Below, piece after piece: positions 1 through 7,228 of a stretch of 11,051 nt of DNA (the first letter of the stretch is position 1; the number at the start of each line of letters is the position of its first letter). Below the pieces are notes generated by a model. That model had not been told where the DNA came from, did not search any database, and saw only the letters and a program-made list of their open reading frames with translations. The stretch covers positions 101,029 to 112,079 of the forward strand of contig NW_003135339.1 of NCBI RefSeq assembly GCF_000003605.2. The letters are read 5' to 3'. Position numbers and translations under genes: made by a program. This DNA is from Saccoglossus kowalevskii. Its lineage: Eukaryota > Hemichordata > Enteropneusta > Harrimaniidae.

Positions 1-897
1 TTAGACATTATGGGACCTTGATGCAAATAATTTTGTTTTTTAGATAAGATTCAAAATGGCCAACTGGCAGCCATTTTGTGTTAATGAATGTGGTTCTCGT
101 GCCATATCTCTGACTTGCTTTCACTGATTATGTTCAAATTTTAAATATTCATTATACATCATGTCATAGATAGACAAAAATATTGGTTTGACGATCCTAT
201 TCAAAATGGCCAAATGGTGGCCTTTTTTGTGCTAAACAATCATCAAATGTCAAGCATTTCTGGCATTTATTGATAGATTTCGTTCAAACTTGGTACATAT
301 ATTAGACATTACAGGTTCCTGATGCACATCATTTATTTTTCAGATCGGATTCAAAATTGCTGTCTGGCGGCCATTTTGTTCAAATGAATGGGCTTCTAGA
401 CCCACATCTCCGACTTGTTTTGACTGATAATATTTTCAAATTTTAAATATTCATTATACATCATGTCATAGATAAACAGATATATTGGTTTGACTATCCT
501 ATTCCAAATGGCCAAATGGTGGTCATTTTTGTGCTAAAAAATCATCAAATATCAAGCATTTATGGACGGGTTTCGTTCAAACTTGGTTACATACATTAGA
601 CATTACGGGTTCCTGATGCTCGTCATTTTATTTTTCAGATTGGATTCAAAATGGCTAACCAACGGTCATTTTGTTTTAATGATTGGGCTTCTAAAGCCAT
701 ATTTCTTAAATGCTTTGACTCATTATATTTAAATTTTATATATTCGTTATACATCATGTTATATATAAATGTATTCAAAATGGCTGATTTTGAATGCTGT
801 TCCAGAGCAATATCTCTCAATATGGACAAGTACTTGTTTGACGATCAGATACAAATGTCAATCATTTTAATGTTAAAAAATCATATTCCTGGCATGG
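1..897. repeat. Tandem array of ~150-bp monomers in ~300-bp A-B dimers (left end outside window)
   Basis: The anchor TCAAAATGGC, or a one- to two-base variant, recurs at 51, 201, 351, 503, 645 and 775, giving spacings of 150, 150, 152, 142 and 130. Alternate monomers are more alike (51, 351 and 645 against 201, 503 and 775). A second anchor, ATTAGACATTA, recurs once per dimer (window start, 301, 595), so this is a dimeric higher-order repeat. Most monomers carry a palindromic core; in the first, CAAAATGGC (52-60) pairs with GCCATTTTG (70-78). The third dimer is the most diverged and the array fades out near 897. Open frames here, including one of 96 codons at 651-941, simply run through monomers and are not genes. 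Such arrays can be satellites or the internal repeats of non-autonomous elements; no element ends are visible, so the class is open. Confidence 0.9.
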
Positions 898-2170
898 TTA
901 TATTCCAGCTATATCACTATAAACAAAACTATATATATTAAATTTGACAACTAACGGGGACTGTGCCATGCATGGCTTGTTTTAACAGTGGTGGGGGAGA
1001 GTGTTAAATTCCCTGTCAGTCGTCCCTTGCGACTTTTATTCCACATTGTGTTATTTTGAGTGCTGTAACCTACTTGTTAATAATCTTGCAAAAAAAAATA
1101 GTGCCCCCCCCCCAGTCCAACCACAAGATTTGCAAGTCAGTGCCCATTGTGTGTCTTTTTTCTTCCATTCAGTCTTAATTCCGACAGTCTAGCCAGAGGA
1201 GGCCTGATTTGTGTGGTAAAAGAAAATACTCTGCTTTATCCTTACAGTAATTTGGCATGCATAGTACCATATACCTTTGAAAAGGATGCCAGATTTACTC
1301 GGCACCAGACTTTTATATTACTTATCAAATACATTTTAATTATTGCCACTTTACGAATACATAATTTTCTGAAAAGTTTCTGCAAATTTTTACTAATATC
1401 AGATTCTGGAATTGTGAAATTTATAAAAGTTGATATTGAAATGGCCTGTACTCCACATGCTCTGTAATTGTAATTCCATCTATGTAGCACAGTATGACTG
1501 CTTACTAGGTTTTATAATGTTACACATTTCATTATTAGCTGGATTCTCACATTCTTATAATAAAAAAAAATTTAAATTTAGAAAAATTGAAAGTTGTTCC
1601 AGAAATGTAAATTACAATAATCTCAAAATTATAATATGATAGTTCTTTCGTCTTTTTTTCTCGCAACTACATTGTATAAGGGGATTACACGACCAGTGCG
1701 ACCATGTTTCCCCACTTTCGTCAATCTCCTGCAGGAAAATAGGTTTATAATACTGCTACAAAAAAGTTGATTTTTAATTTCATAAATATTGTTTTGACCA
1801 GCTCACAAAAATTTAGCTTTTCATTTATCTGTTTATAGTTAAAGATTTAATAGGATTGAAATGCTATGAATTGGTTAATTTTCACGAATAGGAATTGTCA
1901 TGATTAACATTGAAGAAGACAACTTTTTGCAAAAATCATTGATTCCCAGCGAGATGTTCACTGAATATAAAAATTTTGTGATGTACTCTGATTTAGAATA
2001 ATTCACTCTTATCAAAGATGAAATGAAAGAATACAAACTTTTAGAAATGCAAAATAATCAGAACTATAGAGACAATTTCAAATAGGCATGTAAATGTGTC
2101 TACATTAAATTAAATATTATTGAAGTTGTATTTTTATGATTCAGTATAAAATAGATACACTTTTTGTTTT
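898..2170. other. Gene-poor AT-rich stretch, nothing assignable
   Basis: No gene, RNA gene or mobile element could be recognised. The longest open frame (1147-1467, 106 codons) is hydrophobic, lacks a recognisable domain and has no convincing splice context. Small items seen are the 12-bp perfect palindrome GCCATGCATGGC at 965-976 and an A9 run followed closely by a C10 run at about 1090-1113. The rest is AT-rich and CpG-poor, like most of the window. Confidence 0.6.
1104..1113. repeat. Poly-C tract, C10
   Basis: Ten consecutive C residues on the plus strand, preceded within 15 bases by an A9 run. It is one of three C10-C11 runs in the window, all with C on the plus strand. The exact length may be affected by polymerase or base-calling slippage. 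Confidence 0.9.
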
Positions 2171-2475
2171 CTGGGGTTGAAATTAAGGCCTGTGCATCTG
2201 TCTCAGGTTGGCAGATCTAAGCTGGAACAGGTAAATGTACAAATTGCCTGTCTATTTGGACAGGTGAATAAAGTAATCAAGTTTAACGAACTGACGGGTA
2301 GTACAACGTTGCTATTATCCAGAAAATTGCTTTCAGAATTTTTTAGACTCATAAAATGATAATGAGCCAATAATTAAAATTTTATTTTAAATAATGTGTC
2401 TAAATTTATCATGGAAAGGTACATGATCAAATGCAACCAGTATTTACCTTCACCAACCTGTCCAATGGAGAGAAA
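2171..2475. other. Cluster of CAGGT-type motifs, possible short repeat
   Basis: Related words occur close together: CTCAGGTTGG near 2203, GGAACAGGTAAATG near 2223, GGACAGGTGAATA near 2258, and on the minus strand TTGGACAGGTTGG near 2454-2466. CCTGTC (2247-2252) and GACAGG (2259-2264) form a 6-bp stem with a 6-base loop. The opposed copies at the two sides could be the ends of a small non-autonomous element, but the similarity is short. An open frame at 2177-2359 shows no recognisable domain. Confidence 0.25.
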
Positions 2476-3790
2476 ACTTTAATTTTTTATTTCATCTCCC
2501 GTTTTATGTGTACTTGTATTGGATATACTGTATACTCCTAATATAGCAAATACAGTATGTAAATACATATAAATGAATTTTCAATTCTTTAGCACTACCC
2601 AGTAATAATATGTAATGTAGACCTATAATTAATTCATTCTAGCCCAGGTATTTGTGTACCAATGTTTTTGCTCTATTATCGTAAATGTCAAATTAGAACA
2701 GTGAACATATAACAGTACAAATGTATGAGGTTTGTGAACTTTTAAAGACAAAACGAGCATTGTCAGTTTTCTGACTATATTCTCGCTTCAGAGATATTCT
2801 GGCAATATTCCGTTTGCTTTCTTGTATGATTCTTTCTGACAGTTGTAGCATCACTTGTGTAGGATACGTAATAAAGAAATAGTACAGTCTTTTCAGTGTT
2901 TTGGTTACCTGAATAAAAACCTAGCAGTCAAAACATGAAAGATGTCAATAATGGAGTGCGGCAGATTCAATTTCTATTTGTTTATCATGTCTTTGTTGCT
3001 TGCATATTTGGAGGTAGGCATGGTGCGATTCCATGATCAGAAGAATCACCTCACTGTTAGTTGTGTTTGTAAAGTAGTGCAGTCTATTGTTTAAATTCAT
3101 GCCCCCATCGGTGAGTGGAGTATGAAAGCAAAGTTTATCCCAGTCACAGACAGCCTCTTGCTTTTGTCATTTCTTGTTTGAAGTACTGTGTCAATTGTTG
3201 TTTGATGTTGTAGGGAATAGAATGTCCAATGGTCCTAGGATCGAAGGCGTGATGTGATTATCGCTCTGGGTGGTGCATGGTCACACCTGTCGTAGCACAC
3301 CCTTATTACACACGTACACACACACAAATTTGGTTTTCTTTCATTAATAAATAAAGAAAAATATGTGACTTCATATTAACTTTCATGAACACTTGATAAT
3401 TTCCTGAATTGTAATCGTCCTCCGTGATGGGATTTTACTTCATATTGATTCTAAGCACTTATCATTCCTGGGACAGCCTAGGTGTGTGCTCTCACAGTGA
3501 CAGTTATCGTGACTTTGTCTACTTCTGAAGCCAAAATGTGAAAATTAAGAATCATAGACACATTTATTTTATGGTGGATCATTTTAATATGATTGCAAAC
3601 CTATAACTAGTAATGAAGCAAGTATACAACACTGCATATGTAAAAAAAAAAAATTGTTTAGATTCAAAGCCCCCCCCCCTAGTTACACACATGGTGTTGT
3701 GTTCGATGTGATTACATAATTATGCATTGTAATATACATTGTTTCCAATTTAAAGACACACTGCATGATGCGATGTTTTAATAAAATTAA
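2476..3790. other. Gene-poor stretch with minor simple repeats
   Basis: No gene could be supported. A short CA-rich microsatellite lies at about 3308-3328. On the minus strand 3097-3234 is open for about 46 codons with a possible acceptor-like CCTAG just upstream, but the polypyrimidine tract is weak and no family is recognised. The sequence is AT-rich and CpG-poor and looks like intron or intergenic DNA. Confidence 0.55.
3670..3679. repeat. Poly-C tract, C10
   Basis: Ten consecutive C residues on the plus strand, about 15 bases after a long A run near 3642-3653. This is the same A-run then C-run order as at 1090-1113. No function is evident. Confidence 0.9.
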
Positions 3791-3828
3791 ACTTTTTTGC
3801 ATTCAAGGAACATAAAAGGAAAATGTCA
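3791..3828 (+). pseudogene. Possible upstream remnant of the non-LTR retrotransposon ORF, cut by an insertion
   Basis: If the block 3829-4049 plus one target-site copy is treated as an insertion, the codon frame of the zinc-knuckle at 4060-4116 continues leftward through this stretch to a stop at 3788-3790. Residues such as K-G-K would then directly precede the first knuckle cysteine. This matches the basic residues usually found before that cysteine, but the stretch is too short to prove homology. The true left boundary of the element is not visible, as expected for a 5'-truncated and decayed copy. Confidence 0.3.
3814..3828. repeat. Left copy of a 15-bp target-site duplication
   Basis: AAAAGGAAAATGTCA here matches AAAAAGAAAATGTCA at 4050-4064 in 14 of 15 positions and in direct orientation. 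The two copies bracket 221 bp. The length and A-rich 5' side suit target-primed retroposition by a non-LTR enzyme. Confidence 0.55.
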
Positions 3829-4049
3829 TTCTTTTTTTAGATGACATTTTATTTGCAGACAGTGGTCGTTGTAGTCTAGCTTACACTGCTGTTGAATTCC
3901 TGCATGGATATACATGCTGAAGTGCAATTCAAAGTAAATTTTTTTCAAATTTGTGTGGTTGACAACACATCTGCTTTCAACTATCATTAACTGCTCTAGC
4001 TTGTTTGTAGTCGCGCAACCCATATAATGTATACATGTATTGACATTTC
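3829..4049 (-). mobile_element. Minus-strand retrocopy or SINE-like insertion (221 bp) nested in the retrotransposon remnant
   Basis: Read on the minus strand, this block ends with an AATAAA signal (3848-3853), then about nine bases later a run of seven A residues (3832-3838), then the target-site copy. This is the layout of a reverse-transcribed polyadenylated RNA. The 15-bp direct repeats on both sides support insertion. I see no RNA polymerase III A/B boxes, so a tRNA-derived SINE is not supported; a 5'-truncated mRNA copy is possible. A 65-codon minus-strand frame (3826-4023, beginning Met-Gly-Cys) runs through the A tail and stops inside the target-site copy, so it is probably not a real protein. 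An alternative is a small inverted-repeat element, because GAAAATGTCAT at the left resembles the complement of the right edge (TTGACATTTC). Confidence 0.5.
3848..3853 (-). promoter_or_regulatory. Polyadenylation signal AATAAA of the retrocopy
   Basis: AATAAA on the minus strand lies just upstream of the A-rich tail at 3832-3838, at the distance usual for a cleavage signal. Its value is as support for the retroposition model. Confidence 0.5.
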
Positions 4050-4064
4050 AAAAAGAAAATGTCA
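4050..4064. repeat. Right copy of the 15-bp target-site duplication
   Basis: Partner of 3814-3828 with a single mismatch. Its last bases are also the first bases of the zinc-knuckle coding stretch, so the insertion appears to have split a coding region of an older retrotransposon. Confidence 0.55.
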
Positions 4065-4314
4065 GTTTTGTCAATTAAACAAAATAGAAAATGAAGAGCA
4101 TTTCCTTCTTAAATGCGTTCTCTATAAAAAAGAAAGAAATTAGCTTCTCAAAAATTTGATGCTACCTCCAAAACTTCCTGACAAAGAAAAAATAGTTGCA
4201 ATACTAAACAATGGTAGTAAAAAATTAGCTCCTCAAATTGCTAAGTACATAGATGATTGTTTTAAAATCAGGGAGAACAACCTGAAAAAAGTACTACCAG
4301 CTGCCTCAAAATGA
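4051..4314 (+). pseudogene. C-terminal end of a non-LTR retrotransposon reverse-transcriptase polyprotein, decayed
   Basis: The frame starting at 4060 reads CQFCQLNKIENEEHFLLKC, a C-x2-C-x9-H-x4-C zinc-knuckle, followed by VLY. The phrase E-E-H-F-L-L-K-C-x-L-Y is the conserved pattern in the C-terminal tail of many invertebrate non-LTR retrotransposon proteins, which reverse-transcribe their own RNA at a nicked target. A TAG at 4141-4143 breaks the frame, but the same frame then stays open for 56 codons (4144-4311). It is lysine-rich, with a terminal I-A-K-Y-I-D-D-C-F-K-I-R pattern typical of these tails, and ends at TGA 4312-4314. The catalytic reverse-transcriptase and endonuclease domains are absent, so this is a 5'-truncated dead copy. 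The clade cannot be assigned from the tail alone. Confidence 0.8.
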
Positions 4315-4486
4315 ATAAAAACATTTACTTTCATTTATTATATTTTATTAATACCTTTGTTTTATACTCTTTTAATCTCATTTAATTTTTTTTTTCATTG
4401 CTATACCTTTATTGTATTCTTCAATCAAAGTCCCATAGAGGATACGATAACAATAAAGATGATTATTATTATTATTACTTTTGTAA
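4315..4486 (+). mobile_element. 3' UTR and (ATT)n tail of the non-LTR retrotransposon
   Basis: Downstream of the TGA the sequence becomes very T-rich and then reads AACAATAAAGATG followed by GATTATTATTATTATTA to about 4478. An AATAAA lies at 4452-4457. A simple-repeat tail directly after the 3' UTR is typical of several non-LTR clades that prime on short repeats and not on poly(A). The junction with flanking DNA is probably near 4479-4486; I could not find a matching upstream duplication, as expected if the 5' end is truncated or degraded. Confidence 0.7.
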
Positions 4487-4497
4487 CCCCCCCCCCC
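4487..4497. repeat. Poly-C tract, C11
   Basis: Eleven consecutive C residues immediately after the retrotransposon tail. This is the third long C run in the window on the same strand. Confidence 0.9.
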
Positions 4498-4906
4498 ATC
4501 AAGTCTTGAAGTGTGATGTAAATGTTTCTTCATAGTGACCTTACCGGGTACTGACTTAATTACTAAATTAAAACAACTAATTAGCGATGCAGGGTTCTTG
4601 GAAGTCTGCTGGGGTATAAGTTTTAAAAGCTGGTAGTCTCATGATACCCCTAACTTTTAAGAAAAGAATGGTTTACCTTAAAACCAAAGTATTGAAATTG
4701 TCAATTTTGGATTCCTGTTGGACTACAAATTTTCAAAAATGGTAGCCTCAGAACAGGGATTGTGTAAACAATATATTCTTCCCAGACCCCCAATATTCGA
4801 GAGGGACCCCATTTGAGTACAAAAAGGGTCCTGTTTATGCACAGAATATATTTCTAGCTGCAGTGTATGTTCTTTTTTTACTACACGAAAATACTAACCG
4901 CCTCCT
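4498..4906. other. Short gene-free spacer between retrotransposon and DNA transposon
   Basis: No coding, RNA or repeat signal could be recognised in these 400 bases. Composition is AT-rich and CpG-poor, in contrast with the element that starts at 4915. Confidence 0.6.
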
Positions 4907-4914
4907 AGTACAAG
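4907..4914. repeat. Left 8-bp target-site duplication AGTACAAG
   Basis: The same octamer in the same orientation occurs at 7221-7228. Each copy directly abuts the outer limit of inverted-repeat homology, so the pair fits a duplication made on insertion. Confidence 0.7.
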
Positions 4915-5321
4915 AAGTATTTATGGGGGTCTAAAAATTAACTCTGAGACGCGATTGTGCGACTCACTGAATGTCGATTATTGCACTTTGCGACAGGATC
5001 GCAGTGTCACTCTGCAAAGAGCACGATTCCCATTGGTTGGTCGAAAAACGTGAATCTCAATGGTCGATCGATGTAAGGGTACACAGCATGCCTTATAAAA
5101 ATGTTCAGTTTTAAATGGTTATTTCGCCGACTGCTCGCGAACTACGGTAAACAAGTATTTACCGACGACATGCCACACGGTTCGGTAATCAGCAAGTATT
5201 TAACATTGATTTATTAACATGTATAACATCCCCCGAAGGGGAAGAGAGGGGTTACAAAACGCATGCTCATTGGTGCTGGGTGCCTTATTACGTTGTAACA
5301 TCAGGGAGCTGGTAACACTAA

Positions 5322-5330
5322 CGCCATCTT
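5322..5330 (-). promoter_or_regulatory. YY1-type motif AAGATGGCG in the left inverted repeat
   Basis: CGCCATCTT on the plus strand is the exact AAGATGGCG consensus on the minus strand. The same nine bases are kept in the right repeat at 6799-6807. YY1/Pho proteins are conserved across animals, but binding here is an inference from the motif only. Confidence 0.4.
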
Positions 5331-5358
5331 GAAGTTGTAAGGCTTCGTCTGCAACTAT

Positions 5359-5386
5359 GCTCATTAGCATAGGCGGCAGCTTCAAA
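5359..5386. repeat. Invariant 28-bp block of the left inverted repeat
   Basis: These 28 bases are identical to the reverse complement of 6741-6768, the longest perfect block found between the two arms. The block contains ATTAGCATA, whose complement TATGCTAAT resembles a POU octamer, and GGCGGCAGC. Preservation amid a diverged repeat suggests a transposase-binding or regulatory site, which is inference. Confidence 0.6.
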
Positions 5387-5418
5387 GCGGAGTAGAGCGC
5401 GAAGTACGTTTCACACGA

Positions 5419-6708
5419 TGTTACTTTTTTTTTTCATTAGCAAGTATAACGTGTTATGACTATATTCATCGCTTTGAATTCCCAAATAAAGCGTGTAGCG
5501 GGTCAAACTGTTTCTAGACGATCAATATCGTTTTATTAAGAATATTAAGAGAGAAAACGTAAAGCTGTGTGAATGGATTGAAACTACTGCTGAAGATGGA
5601 AAACTACTAGTAAAACGACAGTTTCAACGGAAAATTAGATGAGTGCATGCTCTCTGTTTATTTGGTCGATGTCGACGAGCAACAGATTTCCTGTACTCCC
5701 TCGTCTGACCACCGGCCCTCAAGGGTCTAACGTATCGGTGTCGTCATCGGTTAAGTAGTTGAAACTCTCGCGTTGATATATTTCAGCCTAATCGATGAAA
5801 AATTCTTGAAAAATATAATTTTAATATAAATTGCATAAACGAGGGGTGAACGCGAAAGTCCTGTAATTTTGCATCGGAATCGAAACAGGCTGCAGGCAAG
5901 TCTAAATTAGTAAATATGACCCTGAGTTGCAGATTTTTCTTTGCCTCGACTTTCATTGGCGTCTTTGCTTTCTTTTTATCGTCATTGCGTTTAATAGTAA
6001 GATGGTGTTATTAAAATATAATATAGACTTAGAAAATAAAACGATTTCTCAGACGAAGTCTTGACTGATAATGCTGACAATGGACGTTAGATAAATATGC
6101 ATTGTTTGCGTCAGGAAGCGTGTCACCCGTTCTATCAGAATCGTCAACAACAGAATATAATCGGTAGTATACATATACATGGTATAAACATTATGCAAAT
6201 ATTAACAAAACGGTAGTAGTGTTAGCGTTTGAGCACTGGTCTTTCCGAAATTTCGAAAAGCTGGGATGATGAATCAAGGTACAAAGTAAATGTTTTATCA
6301 ATTATTGAAAAATCAAAAAAAAAAAGAATTTCCCTTCCCACTACATTAAGATCAATATGGACCACCAACATTTGGCGTTGATTTAAAAAAATAAACCATA
6401 ATTTTCCGTAATACTGACTTAAAAAATTATGATACAAAAATAATTACATTCATACCACAAACCAATGCCGTTTTTGTTTACTTTTCACAACTGTTACAAA
6501 GTATTTCATTTCTGGTGGTTAAAATACCAGCTGATCGATCGTAGACCACAAGTTTTGAGTCCGTTTATGATCTAAACGAAGGCAGACGATTGCAAACTGC
6601 TGTCATGGCAAAACATTGCACTCGTGAATGATTTTTTTTCACTGCATGCAAATTATTTTATTTGATGCACTCAACAAAGTCACAGCAGACATACAACATT
6701 CGTTGCAG
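5419..6708. other. Interior of the DNA transposon, no transposase recognised
   Basis: No DDE, BED zinc-finger or other transposase motif was found in the open stretches. Two short fragments look somewhat protein-like. One is plus-strand 5499-5642, containing L-C-E-W-I-E-T-T-A-E-D-G-K-L-L-V and ending at TGA. The other is minus-strand 5787-5719, preceded by an acceptor-like TTTTTCATCGATTAG and ending with acidic T-D-D-D-T-D-T-L-D-P then TGA. They could be relics of a transposase or captured host exons, or chance. A 71-codon minus-strand frame at 6222-6437 has no recognised domain. CpG density stays high through most of the interior. Confidence 0.5.
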
Positions 6709-6740
6709 AAGGCGTGAAAAGTACTTCGCGTTCCACTCGA

Positions 6741-6768
6741 TTTGAAGCTGCCGCCTATGCTAATGAGC
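6741..6768. repeat. Invariant 28-bp block of the right inverted repeat
   Basis: Exact reverse complement of 5359-5386. It contains TATGCTAAT, a POU-octamer-like word, on the plus strand. Confidence 0.6.
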
Positions 6769-6798
6769 TTAGTCGTCGGAACGAAGCCTTACAACTCC

Positions 6799-6807
6799 AA
6801 GATGGCG
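6799..6807 (+). promoter_or_regulatory. YY1-type motif AAGATGGCG in the right inverted repeat
   Basis: A perfect nine-base match to the YY1 consensus, mirrored at 5322-5330 in the left repeat. The neighbouring bases differ between arms while the motif itself does not. Confidence 0.4.
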
Positions 6808-7220
6808 ATAACGTTACACCGTAAATAGGCAGTCAAAACCAACGTGCACGTTACACTATTTAATTTTTCTCGCCAGCGGTGTGATGTGTCTAAAAACCGT
6901 AAACCATGTGTCATTTGTTTGGTCCCACAATTTGTCTTCCATGTGCTTGCCGATCACCGAACAGTGCGGCATGTCGCCGGTACATAGTGTTTACACACTT
7001 TTTTTTACTGTACCTTTTTTACCATATAAAACTTATTTTTATAAGGTCTGCGGTAAACGTCGACCATTGGGATTAGCGCTGTTCGACCGACCAACCAACC
7101 AATAGGAATCATGCTCTTCGCAGAGTGACACTGCGATCCTATCGCAGAGTGCAATAATCGACATTCGGCGAGTCGCACAATCGCGTCACAGAGTTAGTTT
7201 TTGACTTCCATACATACATG

Positions 7221-7228
7221 AGTACAAG
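7221..7228. repeat. Right 8-bp target-site duplication AGTACAAG
   Basis: Direct copy of 4907-4914, starting at the base after inverted-repeat homology ends. Confidence 0.7.

Larger units (their letters stand above)
4915..5418. repeat. Left terminal inverted repeat
   Basis: Homology with the reverse complement of 6709-7220 begins at the terminus (GTATTTATGG against GTATGTATGG) and continues inward to about CGAAGTAC...TTCAC near 5400-5415. The outer 130 bp and the inner 100 bp are best preserved; the middle carries indels, with the left copy lacking about 40 bases present on the right and having gained others. AAGTATTTA occurs three times (4915-4923, 5153-5161, 5194-5202), once at the terminus itself. 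A minus-strand open frame at 5200-5385 lies wholly in this repeat and is not treated as a gene. Confidence 0.85.
4915..7220. mobile_element. Non-autonomous DNA transposon with ~505-bp terminal inverted repeats (2306 bp)
   Basis: The two ends are inverted copies of each other: 4915-5418 pairs with 7220-6709. Perfect blocks include 4948-4965 with 7170-7187, 4969-4987 with 7148-7166, 4995-5015 with 7120-7140, 5334-5348 with 6781-6795 and 5359-5386 with 6741-6768. The octamer AGTACAAG flanks both ends. An 8-bp duplication is known for hAT, P and Merlin elements, and Mutator-like elements make 8-11 bp with long inverted repeats; the terminal bases here (AAGTAT / CATGTAT when read inward) do not settle the superfamily. 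No transposase motif is seen in the 1.3-kb interior, so any movement would need an enzyme supplied elsewhere. Many substitutions and small indels between the arms indicate an old or independently diverged copy. CpG content is much higher than in the flanks. Confidence 0.85.
6709..7220. repeat. Right terminal inverted repeat
   Basis: This is the inverted partner of 4915-5418. It keeps the inner block GTACTTCGCG...GCTAATGAGC (6721-6768), the block at 6781-6795 and the outer blocks 7120-7140, 7148-7166 and 7170-7187, and ends CCATACATACATG directly before AGTACAAG. It holds about 40 bases near 6890-6950 that have no clear counterpart in the left arm. Open frames at 6881-7105 and 7139-7336 run through or across this repeat and are not supported as genes. 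Confidence 0.85.

Noticed and set aside
651-941. 96-codon open frame on the plus strand
   Set aside because: It lies inside the tandem array and its start codon comes from the repeated AAAATGGC word; no domain is visible.
1147-1467. 106-codon open frame, the longest in the window, and the opposite-strand frame at 1242-1490
   Set aside because: Both strands are open by chance in AT-rich DNA. Composition is low-complexity hydrophobic, and there is no family match or splice context.
3097-3234. 46-codon minus-strand open stretch resembling a terminal exon
   Set aside because: The acceptor is weak and no related protein is recognised; the length is expected by chance.
3826-4023. 65-codon minus-strand frame beginning Met-Gly-Cys, which could suggest an N-myristoylated protein
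   Set aside because: The frame reads through the A-rich tail and stops in the target-site copy, as expected for a retrocopy 3' end and not a functional gene.
5200-5385. Minus-strand frame of 61 codons, and frames at 6881-7105 and 7139-7336
   Set aside because: All lie in or across the inverted repeats; the corresponding frame is not preserved in the opposite arm.
4939-7197. TTAA target site (piggyBac or Kolobok type) using TTAA at 4938-4941 and TTAG at 7194-7197
   Set aside because: Inverted-repeat homology clearly continues outside these four bases to the AGTACAAG octamers, so TTAA is internal.
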